Shown piece after piece: positions 42,936-51,806 of a stretch of DNA of 64,000 nucleotides. The notes below the pieces were generated by a model. It was not told where the DNA came from. It saw nothing but the letters and a program-made list of their open reading frames with translations, and made no database searches. Source of the stretch: Saccharothrix syringae (lineage in GTDB: Bacteria; Actinomycetota; Actinomycetes; Mycobacteriales; Pseudonocardiaceae); NCBI RefSeq assembly GCF_009498035.1, contig NZ_CP034550.1, positions 2,294,001 to 2,358,000 on the forward strand, written 5' to 3'. A program made the position numbers and the translations under genes. Each line of letters starts with the position of its first letter. Positions within the stretch are counted from its first letter, which is position 1.

Positions 42936-43724
42936 TCAACGACGCGCGAGCAGCCGCCGCAAGGAGGTGGGCGTGTACCCCACGTGCTGCCGCACCGTCC
43001 GCGTCATGTGGGCCTGATCGGCGAACCCCAGCTCAACCGCCAACCCGGCCAGGTCCTCCTCACCCGCCTCCAACCGGTCCACCACCCGGTTCACCCGCAC
43101 CCGGTTGCGGAACCGGGTCAGCGACACCCCGACCTCCTGGCTGAACGCCCGGCTCAACCGGTACGGCGACACCTCCAGCGCCGCGGCCAGCGGCACCAGC
43201 CCCACCGCCTCCGGCGCGTCCGCCAGCACCGCCGCGCGGGCCCGGGCCACCACCCGCCGGTCGGGTTCGCCGGGCAGGGGGCGGTGCACCAGGGCGCCCA
43301 CCCGCTGACCGAGCAGCCGGACCAGCGACTCCGCCACGCCGAACGCCACGTCCGGCCCGGTCAGCCTGCGGTGCGCCAGCGCGACCGCCGCGTCGACGTG
43401 GAACGTCTCCCGCGCGGGCCGCCGGTCGCCGAACACCGACAACCACAGGTCGGGCCGCATCCTGACCGACGTGCACCGGTCGCCCCCGCCACCGGGGTGG
43501 GCGAACTCCACCGGCTCGTCGGGCAGGCCCACGTACGCCGTGCCGGGCTCGATGTCGTCCGCGCCCCGCCGCGTCCGCCGCCGGAACCGGCCCCGCCGGT
43601 TGAGCACCAGCACGTACGAGGGGCACGTCTCGGGCTCGGCCCACCCCTCGTGGTGCTCCTCCGTGCACGTCACCGCGCTGACCTCGAAGTCGTCCGACAC
43701 CGCCAGCGGAACCGAGGTGATCAC
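42936..43724 (-). CDS. AraC-family transcriptional regulator
   Basis: The 262-residue protein has an N-terminal cupin-like sensing domain (about 5-140: DDIEPGTAYVGLPDEPVEFA). The C-terminal AraC DNA-binding domain spans about 165-258 (VGLVPLAAALEVSPYRLSRA, then GLAVELGFADQAHMTRTVRQ, then VGYTPTSLRRLL). It is divergent from a VOC-domain gene, the likely target. The start GTG 43724 is supported by TACGGT (43737-43732) 7 nt upstream (leaderless). The GGAGGG directly before GTG is too close to act as a normal ribosome site. The longer frame to 44219 runs antisense to the VOC gene. Confidence 0.9.
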   Translation of the reverse strand: MITSVPLAVSDDFEVSAVTCTEEHHEGWAEPETCPSYVLVLNRRGRFRRRTRRGADDIEPGTAYVGLPDEPVEFAHPGGGGDRCTSVRMRPDLWLSVFGDRRPARETFHVDAAVALAHRRLTGPDVAFGVAESLVRLLGQRVGALVHRPLPGEPDRRVVARARAAVLADAPEAVGLVPLAAALEVSPYRLSRAFSQEVGVSLTRFRNRVRVNRVVDRLEAGEEDLAGLAVELGFADQAHMTRTVRQHVGYTPTSLRRLLARR

Positions 43725-43820
43725 CCCTCCGACCGTACGCCGGGGGACGGCAAAAAAGTTCAAGACCGCCCGGTCGGCCGCGCGCGAGGCTTGCGGCACC
43801 GAAGCACGAAAGGACCAGTA

Positions 43821-44171
43821 ATGCGCTTGACCTCCGTGATCCTCGACAGTGCCGACCCGACCCGGCTGGCCGCCTTCTACCACGAGGCCACCGGCTGGCC
43901 CGTGGTCGACTCCGGCGAGGACTACGCCTCCCTGAGCGCCGGCGACGGCCTGTCCCTCGGGTTCCAGCGCGTCCAGGGCTACCAGGGCGGCGGGTGGCCC
44001 GACGACCGCAAGCACGCCCACGTCGACTTCGCGGTGCTCGACGTGGACGGGACGGTGGCGAAGCTGGTCGCCCTGGGCGCGTCGAAGCCCGACTTCCAGC
44101 CGGGCGGGGACGGCTGGACGGTCGTCGCCGACCCCGAGGGGCACCTGTTCTGCCTGTCCCGGGCCGAGTGA
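43821..44171 (+). CDS. VOC (glyoxalase/bleomycin-resistance) family protein
   Basis: The 116-residue protein has the paired beta-alpha-beta-beta-beta modules of the VOC superfamily: VILDSADPTRLAAFYHEATG, then AHVDFAVLDVDGTVAKLVAL, then VVADPEGHLFCL. Candidate metal or substrate residues include His63 (KHAHVDF) and Glu near 108. It probably binds or detoxifies a small molecule. The start ATG 43821 has AAAGGA about 6 nt upstream. The divergent AraC-type gene probably controls it. Confidence 0.88.
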   Translation: MRLTSVILDSADPTRLAAFYHEATGWPVVDSGEDYASLSAGDGLSLGFQRVQGYQGGGWPDDRKHAHVDFAVLDVDGTVAKLVALGASKPDFQPGGDGWTVVADPEGHLFCLSRAE

Positions 44172-44173
44172 AC

Positions 44174-44214
44174 GAGCGCGCCCCGCCGGGTCCCGGACCC
44201 GGCGGGGCGCGCTC
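44174..44214. terminator. Bidirectional terminator between convergent genes
   Basis: A perfect 19-bp stem (44174-44192 with 44196-44214; inner bases CCCCGCCGGGTC / GACCCGGCGGGG) closes a 3-nt loop. It lies 2 bp past the VOC stop and 6 bp from the convergent stop, so it can serve both transcripts. T-runs are absent. Confidence 0.8.
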
Positions 44215-44220
44215 CTCACG

Positions 44221-46407
44221 TCACGGGTAGTTGACCACGTACCGCTGCTGGGTGGCCAGGTTCGCCGCGCCGCCCACGCCGTTGATCACGTTGTTGATCG
44301 TGCCGACGCCGCCGAGGGACACCGTGACCAGGTCGTGCATCCGCACGCCGGACCTGTTGGGCACCTCGAACCCGTTCGCGGTGACCACGTTCGGGTTGGC
44401 CTGGTTGAAGCAGTAGACGCCCAGGCCCCAGCCCTCGTGGGTGGTCACGCCGTCGGCCACCTTGTACCCGGCCCAGCCGGGGGAGGAGCCGTTCATCCAC
44501 GACGCCTGGTTCGGCGGGTCGTACGGCAGCTCGTTCTGGAAGAAGTACGTGCGGCCGCCGTTGCCGTTCCACAGCACGTTGTACTGCTGGTAGTGCTCGA
44601 CGAACAACCCGTACGCGGTGACGTTGTCGCCGTTGACGACCACGCCGTTGCGGCCGGTGTTGACGTTCCAGCCCACGCCGCTGCCGTGGTCGGCGCGCCA
44701 CACCCAGGTGTGGTCGACGATCACGTCGTCGCTGTTGATCTCCAGCGACACCGTCGCCTTGCCCGCCTGGGAACCGCCGACGCGCAGGTACACGTCGTGC
44801 AGCGAGGTCGGGTTGGCGGCGTGCGAGGCGGCCGCGCCGGTCGGGCCGACCTGGAGCAGGACGGGGGAGTTCTGCACGCCCGCGTCCACCAGGAAGCCCG
44901 CGAGCTTCACGCCGTCCACATCGGACACGGCCAGGGCGGCCTTGCCGGTGTCGGGGGACAGGGTCGCCAGGCCCAGGCCGAGCACGACGGTGTTCGGGCG
45001 CGTGACGTTGATGGTGTCGGTCAGGCGGTGCACGCCCGGCGTCAGCAGCAGGTGCTTGCCCTGCGCCAGCGCGGCGTTCGTGGTGGCCACCGGCGTGCCC
45101 GGCTTGACGATGAAGAAGTCCGCCAGCGAGATGGACTGGCCGGCGGGCGCGCCGGACTCCCAGCTGGTGCCGCGCGAGTTCTGCCGCAGCGCCGGGACGA
45201 ACACCTTGTACTCGCCGTTCTCGAAGTACAGGAACGGCTTCTCGCGCACCACCGGGGTGGTGTCCACCGTGGTGTGCGACGGGTTCGGGAAGTGCTGCGC
45301 GGGCGAACCCGGCGAACCGACGAACACCATGTTCCACACCGAGCCGTTCCAGCCGCCCGCGAGGTTGCTGTTGCGGGTCAGGAACTGCTGCTGCGAACCG
45401 GAGACCGTGACGCCGTCGATCTTGCTGTCCACGATGAGACCGCCGGACGCCCAGCCGTCGCCGCCGTTCCACAGCTGCACCTGGCCGCTGAGGTGCATGC
45501 GCCGGTACGACGCGGCCTGCGACACCGCCCACCGCTCGACCTGGCCGGCCGGCAGGTTGACGAACAGGTTCTCGGCCTGGCGCCAGAAGTTCTGCGTCGC
45601 GTTGCCGAGGTTGTTCGGGTTGTCACCCTGCTGGAGCCAGTCCGCCTCGACGCGCACGTGGCCGTTGAGCCGCACGTCGTCCGGGCGCAGGCCCAGGCCC
45701 GCGACCTGCGTGTAGAACCGCAGGTTCACGTCGGCGTCGTACACGCCCGGCTTGTAGAGCACCGCGTAGCGCTCGGTGCCGAACTGGTTGGTCTTCATCT
45801 GCGCCGAGATGGCGTCGAGCCTGCTCTGCATCGCGGCCCGGTCGTAACCCGGCCCGTACACCAGCACGTTGGGCCCGAAGTCGGGGTTGCGCGGGTCGGT
45901 CGGCGGGATGGTCGGCCCACCGGTCGACTCGGTGTTGACCGCCAGCTCCCACAGGGAGTAGCCGTAACCGGTCGAGCGGGCGGTGCCGTACACGCGGACG
46001 TAGCGGCCCGAGCCCGTCACGGCGAGGGTCTGCGTGCCGCCGGTGCCGGTGGTCGTGGAGTAGACGGTGTTCCAGGTGGACGCGTTGTCGGAGAGCTGCA
46101 CCTGGAACGCGCGCCCGTAGGCCGCCTCCCAGGACAGCGCCACCCGGCAGACCTGTTGCGTGGAGCCGAGGTCGACCTGGATCCACTGCGGGTCGGAGAA
46201 CGCGCTGGACCAGCGGGTGCCGGTGTTGCCGTCGACCGCGGCCGAGGCGGGCGTGCCCGCGTTCTCGGCGGACGACGCGGTGGCGGGCCGGTTCAGCGCG
46301 GCGTTGGACGTGCCGCACTCGGCGGCTTGCGCGGAAGGGGTCGCAGGGTTGAGGACCGCGACGAGGCCGAGGGCCAGCGCGGCGGTCAGCAAACGGGGGA
46401 AGCTCAT
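44221..46407 (-). CDS. Secreted CBM32 (F5/8C) plus beta-helix carbohydrate-active protein
   Basis: The 728-residue secreted protein has a signal peptide (1-28, ending SAQAAEC). An F5/8-type C (CBM32) domain follows (about 35-160: ALNRPATASSAENAGTPASA, WIQVDLGSTQQVCRVALSWE). A long right-handed beta-helix fills about 185-728, with features such as RYAVLYKPGVYDADVNLRFY, VDHTWVWRADHGSGVGWNVN and VVVNGDNVTAYGLFVEHYQQ. The helix and context fit GH55/GH87-like beta- or alpha-glucan hydrolases, but I cannot name the family. A LacI-type operator (46475-46490) lies 68 bp upstream of ATG 46407. It should supply oligosaccharides to the importer encoded nearby. Confidence 0.82.
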   Translation of the reverse strand: MSFPRLLTAALALGLVAVLNPATPSAQAAECGTSNAALNRPATASSAENAGTPASAAVDGNTGTRWSSAFSDPQWIQVDLGSTQQVCRVALSWEAAYGRAFQVQLSDNASTWNTVYSTTTGTGGTQTLAVTGSGRYVRVYGTARSTGYGYSLWELAVNTESTGGPTIPPTDPRNPDFGPNVLVYGPGYDRAAMQSRLDAISAQMKTNQFGTERYAVLYKPGVYDADVNLRFYTQVAGLGLRPDDVRLNGHVRVEADWLQQGDNPNNLGNATQNFWRQAENLFVNLPAGQVERWAVSQAASYRRMHLSGQVQLWNGGDGWASGGLIVDSKIDGVTVSGSQQQFLTRNSNLAGGWNGSVWNMVFVGSPGSPAQHFPNPSHTTVDTTPVVREKPFLYFENGEYKVFVPALRQNSRGTSWESGAPAGQSISLADFFIVKPGTPVATTNAALAQGKHLLLTPGVHRLTDTINVTRPNTVVLGLGLATLSPDTGKAALAVSDVDGVKLAGFLVDAGVQNSPVLLQVGPTGAAASHAANPTSLHDVYLRVGGSQAGKATVSLEINSDDVIVDHTWVWRADHGSGVGWNVNTGRNGVVVNGDNVTAYGLFVEHYQQYNVLWNGNGGRTYFFQNELPYDPPNQASWMNGSSPGWAGYKVADGVTTHEGWGLGVYCFNQANPNVVTANGFEVPNRSGVRMHDLVTVSLGGVGTINNVINGVGGAANLATQQRYVVNYP

Positions 46408-46474
46408 GGTCCTACCTGACGAGGTAAGGGGCGGCAGAGGCCCGGAGCTGTGCCTCCGTGGCACCGGAGGCGCT

Positions 46475-46490
46475 GAGAGAGCGCTCTCTC
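46475..46490. promoter_or_regulatory. LacI-type operator, site 1
   Basis: GAGAGAGCGCTCTCTC is a perfect 16-bp palindrome 68 bp before the beta-helix gene. It shares the core GAGAGCGCTCTC with sites near 47.8, 50.2, 61.3 and 61.4 kb. Confidence 0.85.
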
Positions 46491-46716
46491 GGAGCGTAAC
46501 GCCCGGGTTGCGAAGACGTCAACGACGGAAGTCCCCGCTGCGTCCCAAGCGGACCGAGGCCCGTTCCCGGCCCGGTTCCGGCTGTTCCGGAGGGGTGCTC
46601 GGGGGCCGGGCCGGACCGGGACCCGCGATCACCGACGCCGGTTCCGGGAGGTGATCCGGGAGGTGCCGGAGCCGATCCCCGGCGGTGGTTCGAGACGCGC
46701 CCGCGCCCGCGTCGGC

Positions 46717-47760
46717 TCAGGCCGACTCGCGGACCACCAGCGCCGGCTCGAAGATGACCGACCGGGGCGGCAACCCCGGCTCGTCGACGTGGTCGAGCAG
46801 CAGGGACGCCATGCGCGCGGCCATGTCCTCGACCGGCTGGCGCACCGTCGTCAGCCGGGGTCGGCAGGCCAGCGCCGGGCTGCTGTCGTCGAAACCGACC
46901 AGCGCGACGTCCTCCGGCACCCGGCGGCCGTGCTTGTGCAGCACCAGCAACGCGCCCTGCGCCATCAGGTCGTTGGCCGCGAACACGCCGTCGACGCCGG
47001 GGTGCTCGGCCAGCAGCCGCTCCATCGCCGCCTCGCCGCTGGCCGCGGTGAACCCGCCCTCGGCGATCGGGACGTACGGGAAACCGTGCCGCGCCAACGC
47101 GTCCCGGAACCCGGTCAACCGGTCCTGCGAGGCCGGCACGTCGAGCGGCCCCGAGATCGTGGCGACCTGGCGGCACCCGCGCTCGACCAGCAGGTCCGCG
47201 GCCAGCCGCGCGCCCGCCTGGTGGTCGAGGTCGACGTAGCTGATCGGCGCGGGCCGGGCCGGGCGGGCGAACAGCACCGCGGGCAGCTTCGCGTCGATCA
47301 GGCGGGACGGCAGCGGGTCCTCGGCGTGCGTGGAGACCAGCAGCGCGCCGTCCGCGCTGCCCTGCCGCAGGAACGCCAGCACGTCCTCGCGGGTGCGCTC
47401 GGTGTCGGCGACCATCAGCACCGGGTGCACGCCGCGGGTGCGCAGGAAGCCGAGCACGCCGCTGGCCACCCGGCCGAAGAACGGGTCGGAGAGCACCCGG
47501 GCGGCGAACGAGTCCTCCTCGCCCTGCTCGCCCGAGCCCGACACGACCAGCGCGATCGTCCCGGCCCGCTTGGTCACCAGCGAGCGGGCCGCGCGGTTGG
47601 GCGCGTAGCCGACCTCCTCGATGGCGGCCCGCACGACCTCCTGGATCCGGCGGTCGACGTTCCGCGTGCCGTTGACGACCCGCGACACGGTCGCGCGGGA
47701 CACGCCGGCGACCCGCGCCACGTCCTCCAACGTCGGCGGGGCCGTCGGCGGTCTGCTCAT
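46717..47760 (-). CDS. LacI-family repressor of the glucan locus
   Basis: The 347-residue regulator has an N-terminal LacI HTH (TLEDVARVAGVSRATVSRVV, about 10-29) with hinge APNRAARSLV, and a periplasmic-binding-like effector domain (about 65-345). The family normally releases DNA when a sugar binds. The window has six copies or near-copies of GGAGAGCGCTCTCC, one only 21 bp before this ATG, so the protein is the obvious binder and probably represses itself too. It resembles the CebR group that controls cello-oligosaccharide use in Streptomyces; the inducer here is inferred to be a beta-gluco-oligosaccharide. The 226-bp gap downstream has no gene. Confidence 0.93.
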   Translation of the reverse strand: MSRPPTAPPTLEDVARVAGVSRATVSRVVNGTRNVDRRIQEVVRAAIEEVGYAPNRAARSLVTKRAGTIALVVSGSGEQGEEDSFAARVLSDPFFGRVASGVLGFLRTRGVHPVLMVADTERTREDVLAFLRQGSADGALLVSTHAEDPLPSRLIDAKLPAVLFARPARPAPISYVDLDHQAGARLAADLLVERGCRQVATISGPLDVPASQDRLTGFRDALARHGFPYVPIAEGGFTAASGEAAMERLLAEHPGVDGVFAANDLMAQGALLVLHKHGRRVPEDVALVGFDDSSPALACRPRLTTVRQPVEDMAARMASLLLDHVDEPGLPPRSVIFEPALVVRESA

Positions 47761-47764
47761 GCGG

Positions 47765-50221
47765 TCATTCTGCCACGCTTGGAGAGCGCTCTCCGATCCG
47801 CAGCGCCGCGCTGCCCGCGTTGGGGCCCACCACCAGGCCGCCCGACCCGTCCGCGACCCGGGCGCGCCACCGCTCCGGCACCTCGACGTCGACCGTCACC
47901 ACCTCGCCCGGCCCGGCCTCCGCGTGCGCCCAGCCGACCAGCCCGCCGCCGGTCGCGTAGACCTGGACCAGCTCGCGACCGGCCCGACCGCCGGTGTTGC
48001 GCACCCGGACCCGCACCCCCGCCGGGGTCGCCCCGACGTGCTCGTAAGCCCAGGTCGTGTACCCCAGCCCGTGCCCGAACCAGTAGGCGGGCGCGGTCCC
48101 GGCGCGGTGCCAGGCCCGGTACCCGATGTCCGCCCCCTCCGCGTAGCGCAGCACGCCGCCCTCCGGCCGCACCTCGGACACCGGCAGGTCGGCCTGCCGG
48201 ACCGGCCACGTCGTGGGCAGCCTGCCGCCGGGCTCGCGGACGCCGAACAGCACGTCGGCCAGGCCGTGCCCGGCCTCCTGCCCCGGGAACCAGGTCAGCA
48301 GCACCGCGGCCACCTCGTCCTGCCACGGCAGCTCCACCGGGCTGCCCGCGTTGACCACGACCACCGTCCGCTCGTTGACCGCCCGCACCGCGCGGACCAG
48401 CTCGTCCTGCCCGCCCGGCAGGGCCAGGGAGGCGCGGTCGAAGCCCTCGCTCTCGATCTCCTCGGTGGTGCCCACCACGACCACCGCGACGTCACTGGTC
48501 CGGGCCAGCTCCACGGCCCGGGCGAACTCCTCGGCCGCGCCCGGCCGGGGCGGGTCGGCGGCCAGCACCGTCGCCACGCCGGTGTGCTCCAGCAGCTCGC
48601 GGCGCGCGACCAGGTCGACCGGCCGCCCCGCGACCAGCCGCGCGGTGACCTCGCGCTCCGGCGGGGTCAGGCTGATCACCGCCGGGTCGTCGGTGTCCAG
48701 GGGCACGCGCTCGTCGAGCAGGCGCTCGCCGGCCACGTCCAGGGTGAGGCGGCCGAACCCGGCCACCGACAGGCGCCATTCGCCGTCGACGTCGGGGGTC
48801 AGCCTGCCGCGCACCTCGACCGTGCGCGCGCCCGCCACCCGGGCGACGTCGAGCACCCGGCCCAGCAGGCGGCGTTCGGCGGCCAGCTCGGTGCCGTCGG
48901 CGTCGAGCTGCCGCACCAGCACGCCGGGTTCGCCGCTGCGCGGGTCGACGCTGTCGAGGGTGGTCAGGGGCGTGGGCCGGTCGCCGAGGCGGACGCCGGG
49001 GGTGTGCACGACCTCGGTGACCTCGCGCAGGCCGTCGAGGAACGAGACCACCGACTCGGGGTAGACGCCCGCGCTGCCGCCGCCCTGGATGCGGGTGGCG
49101 GCGGCGTTCGGCCCGAGGACGGCGACCCGCGTGCCGGGGGAGAGCGGCAGGACGCCGTCGTTGCGCAGCAGCACGGTCCCCTTGGCGACCGCCTCGCGCA
49201 GCAGTTCCCGCGACGCCTCCACGCGCGGCGCTTCCACCCGCGATGCCTCCACGCGCGGCGCTTCCACCGGCGGCGTCTCCACCCGCGATGCCCCCACCGG
49301 CGGCGTCTCCACCCGCCGCGTCTCCGGCGTCTCCGGCGTCTCCACCTGCGGTTCGACCGGTCGGGCGCCGTCGAGGGCGCCGACCCGGGCGGCCAGCCGC
49401 AGCAGGCGCTTGACCTTGGCGTCGACCGCGGCCTCCGGCACCTCGCCGCGCTCCACGGCGGCCACCAGGTCGCGCCACGGCCCGTCCGGACCGGGCATGG
49501 CCAGGTCCTGCGCGGCGTTCGCGGACGCGGCGGTGGAGCGGACCGCGCCCCAGTCGGACACGACCAGCCCGTCGAAGCCCCACGACCCCTTGAGCGGTTC
49601 GGCCAGCAGCGGGTTCTCCGACATCGTGGTGCCGTTGACGCCGTTGTAGGCGGACATGACCACCCACACCCCGGCGCGCACGGCATGCTCGAACGGCACC
49701 AGGTAGACCTCGCGCAGGACGTCCTCGTCGACCCGGGCGTCCAGGGTCATGCGCTCGGTCTCGGAGTCGTTGGCGACGTAGTGCTTGGCCGTCGCCGCGA
49801 CGCCACCGCCCTGCACGCCGGTGATGTAGGCGGCGCCGATGCGCGCGGTCAGCAGCGGGTCCTCGGAGAAGCACTCGAAGTGCCGCCCGGCCAACGGCGT
49901 GCGGTGCAGGTTCAGGGTGGGCGCGAGCAGCACGTCCACCCCCTTGCGCCTGGCCTCGGCGGCCAGCAGCAGCCCCAGCCGCTCGACCAGCCCGACGTCC
50001 CAGGAGGCGGCCAGCGCGGTGGGCGAGGGCAGGGCCACCGACGTGCTGCGCTCGTCCCACCCCTGGCCGCGCACCCCGATCGGCCCGTCCGACATGACGA
50101 TCGACCGCAGGCCGATCTCCGGTTCGTCGTGCGTGCGCCAGTCGGTCGCCCCGGTCAACAACCGCACCTTGCGCCCCAGCTCCAACTTGCCGACCAACGC
50201 GTCGAGATCGACCTCGTCCAC
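47765..50221 (-). CDS. GH3 beta-glucosidase with PA14 domain
   Basis: The 818-residue enzyme is a family-3 glycoside hydrolase cleaving terminal beta-linked glucose. The N-terminal domain holds KHYVAND (146-152) and the nucleophile Asp223 in VVSDWGAV. The second domain begins about 340 (AVAKGTVLLRNDG), with a PA14 insertion (about 450-560) as in many actinobacterial GH3 enzymes. A linker of about 46 residues (293-338) is a run of VETP, VEAP and VEAS units separated by Arg. It has no signal peptide, so it acts inside on imported oligosaccharides. Start GTG 50221. Its last codons contain an operator for the downstream lacI-type gene, whose ATG follows 4 bp after the stop. Confidence 0.95.
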   Translation of the reverse strand: MDEVDLDALVGKLELGRKVRLLTGATDWRTHDEPEIGLRSIVMSDGPIGVRGQGWDERSTSVALPSPTALAASWDVGLVERLGLLLAAEARRKGVDVLLAPTLNLHRTPLAGRHFECFSEDPLLTARIGAAYITGVQGGGVAATAKHYVANDSETERMTLDARVDEDVLREVYLVPFEHAVRAGVWVVMSAYNGVNGTTMSENPLLAEPLKGSWGFDGLVVSDWGAVRSTAASANAAQDLAMPGPDGPWRDLVAAVERGEVPEAAVDAKVKRLLRLAARVGALDGARPVEPQVETPETPETRRVETPPVGASRVETPPVEAPRVEASRVEAPRVEASRELLREAVAKGTVLLRNDGVLPLSPGTRVAVLGPNAAATRIQGGGSAGVYPESVVSFLDGLREVTEVVHTPGVRLGDRPTPLTTLDSVDPRSGEPGVLVRQLDADGTELAAERRLLGRVLDVARVAGARTVEVRGRLTPDVDGEWRLSVAGFGRLTLDVAGERLLDERVPLDTDDPAVISLTPPEREVTARLVAGRPVDLVARRELLEHTGVATVLAADPPRPGAAEEFARAVELARTSDVAVVVVGTTEEIESEGFDRASLALPGGQDELVRAVRAVNERTVVVVNAGSPVELPWQDEVAAVLLTWFPGQEAGHGLADVLFGVREPGGRLPTTWPVRQADLPVSEVRPEGGVLRYAEGADIGYRAWHRAGTAPAYWFGHGLGYTTWAYEHVGATPAGVRVRVRNTGGRAGRELVQVYATGGGLVGWAHAEAGPGEVVTVDVEVPERWRARVADGSGGLVVGPNAGSAALRIGERSPSVAE
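47781..47794. promoter_or_regulatory. LacI-type operator, site 2, inside the GH3 reading frame
   Basis: GGAGAGCGCTCTCC overlaps the final codons of the GH3 gene (Ile-Gly-Glu-Arg-Ser-Pro) and ends 21 bp before the ATG of the lacI-type gene. The protein ends SPSVAE directly afterwards. Its position fits autoregulation from an internal promoter. Confidence 0.82.
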
Positions 50222-50238
50222 CCTTCCCCCTCTACCTC

Positions 50239-50252
50239 GGAGAGCGCTCTCC
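50239..50252. promoter_or_regulatory. LacI-type operator, site 3
   Basis: A perfect GGAGAGCGCTCTCC lies 18 bp before the GH3 start codon (GTG 50221), where binding would stop the gene's own transcription. Confidence 0.85.
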
Positions 50253-50290
50253 CATCACCCTCACTTCACCTCCGCCCCCTGTCAACACCC

Positions 50291-50430
50291 CGAACGTGGA
50301 ACTCGGGGGTCCGGAACGCATGACACGCGAGGTCTGAGCGCATGACACGCCGGTGTAAAAGCATGAACCCGCGCGTGTCATGCACTCAGGGCCGGCGTGT
50401 CATGCGTTCGGGGCCGGTGAGTTCTGCGTT
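50291..50430. repeat. Palindromic array of 22-bp repeat units
   Basis: Three rightward cores (50296, 50318, 50340) and three leftward cores (50374, 50396, 50418) repeat at 22 bp. They face each other across 50361.5. The pairs GCATGACACG / CGTGTCATGC match exactly for the two inner pairs, and GTGGAACTCG / TGAGTTCTGC share GAACTC / GAGTTC in the outer pair. The array fills most of the gap after the ROK gene stop (50436). Confidence 0.88.
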
Positions 50431-50435
50431 CAGAG

Positions 50436-51659
50436 TCAGGCGATGTTGGTGTGGGGGGCCGGTTTGCGGGGGTCGGCGGCGCCTTCGAGGAGGGCGGCGA
50501 CGGGGAGGGTGGCGGCGCCCACGGCCACGGCGTCGGGGCCGAAGCGGCCCAGTTCGATGGAGATCTGGTCGTACGGGTGGCGCAGGGCGTGGGCCCGGGT
50601 GGCCTCGACGATGCGGTCCAGCTGGTGGGCGCCCAGGGCCAGCCCGGCCCACCCGCCCAGCACGATGCGCTCGGGGTTGAACAGGTTGACCAGGTTGGCG
50701 ATGCCGGCGCCGAGGTAGCCGGCGGTCTCCTCCAGCACGCGGGCGGCCGTCCGGGAGTGCGCGGCGGCGGCGATCAGGGCGTCCACGGTGGACTGCTCGT
50801 CGGTGCCGGCCAGCACGCGCCCGCGCGCCCTGCGGTACCGGTCGAGGATGGCCTCGGCGCCCACGTACGCCTCCAGGCAGCCGCGCGCGCCGCACCGGCA
50901 CGGCCGACCGCCGTAGGAGATGGTGGTGTGCCCCCACTCGCCGGCGGAGCTGGTGGCGCCCCGGTACACGCCGCCGTCGGTGACCACGGCCGCGCCGACG
51001 CCCGAGCCGATCAGCGCTATCACCACGTGCCGCGCCCCGCGCCCCGCGCCGAACCACATCTCGGCCTGGCCCTGCGTCTTGGCGCCGTTCTCCACGTACA
51101 GCGGCCAGGTGCCGCCCGCGGCGCGGATCAGGTCCTCCAGGCGGACCGCGTCCCACCCGATGGTGGGCGCGTGCACGACCGCCGCCGCGCCCTGCTCGAC
51201 CGTGCCGGGGACGCCGATCCCGACGCCGAGCACGGTCGACACCGGGACGGCCGCCGCCGCGACCACCTCCCGGACCGACGACGCGATCAGCGACGCCACG
51301 GCGGCGGGGGAGGAGGGCGACAGGGCGTGGTCCCGGGCGGCGAGCTGGGTCAGGCCCAGGTCGAACAGCTCGACCTTGATCCCCGTCTCGCCCACGTCCA
51401 CCCCGACCACGTGGCCGAACGCGGGGTTGACGCGCAGCAGCACGCGCGGCCGGCCGCCGTCCGAGTCGACCGAGCCCGCCTCCACCACGAGCCCGTCCTC
51501 GACGAGTTCCGCGGTCACGTTGGACACCGTCGCGGCGGACAGCCCGGACCGCGCGGACAGCTCGTACCTGCTCAAAGGCCCGTCGAAGAAGAGGGTCGAC
51601 AACAGCGTCGAACGGTTCTGCCGACGCAGGTCGCGGACGGTGGTGCGCTTCGGGGCCAC
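50436..51659 (-). CDS. ROK-family regulator/sugar kinase-like protein
   Basis: The 407-residue protein has an N-terminal winged HTH (about 10-72: GPLSRYELSARSGLSAATVS) and a C-terminal ROK sugar-kinase-like domain. The ROK signature is visible in VGVDVGETGIKVELFD and GSGVGAAVVTDGGVYRGATS, with the zinc motif CRCGARGCLEAYVG. It is likely a sugar-responsive repressor of the NagC/XylR type rather than an active kinase. It is divergent from the Opp importer operon, and an AT-rich element with CTTAGT/ACTAAG (51669-51697) lies between them. I start it at GTG 51659. Confidence 0.93.
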   Translation of the reverse strand: MAPKRTTVRDLRRQNRSTLLSTLFFDGPLSRYELSARSGLSAATVSNVTAELVEDGLVVEAGSVDSDGGRPRVLLRVNPAFGHVVGVDVGETGIKVELFDLGLTQLAARDHALSPSSPAAVASLIASSVREVVAAAAVPVSTVLGVGIGVPGTVEQGAAAVVHAPTIGWDAVRLEDLIRAAGGTWPLYVENGAKTQGQAEMWFGAGRGARHVVIALIGSGVGAAVVTDGGVYRGATSSAGEWGHTTISYGGRPCRCGARGCLEAYVGAEAILDRYRRARGRVLAGTDEQSTVDALIAAAAHSRTAARVLEETAGYLGAGIANLVNLFNPERIVLGGWAGLALGAHQLDRIVEATRAHALRHPYDQISIELGRFGPDAVAVGAATLPVAALLEGAADPRKPAPHTNIA

Positions 51660-51668
51660 GCCGTCGAC

Positions 51669-51701
51669 CTTAGTTTGCGACTTAAAATTAGACTAAGTTT
51701 G
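51669..51701. promoter_or_regulatory. Candidate ROK operator between divergent genes
   Basis: In unusually AT-rich DNA, CTTAGT (51669-51674) is repeated inverted as ACTAAG (51692-51697). TTAGTTTG (51670) and TAAGTTTG (51694) are direct near-copies 24 bp apart. It begins 10 bp from the ROK gene start and is the natural site for its product. Confidence 0.5.
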
Positions 51702-51806
51702 TAACGTGTTCGTTATTGACGTGACTTGTCTCACCGGGGTTGGCTCTCCAGCAACACCGGGACGCCCGGCGTCCCAACCGCGATGGCACCCGCGGTCCGC
51801 ACCACC

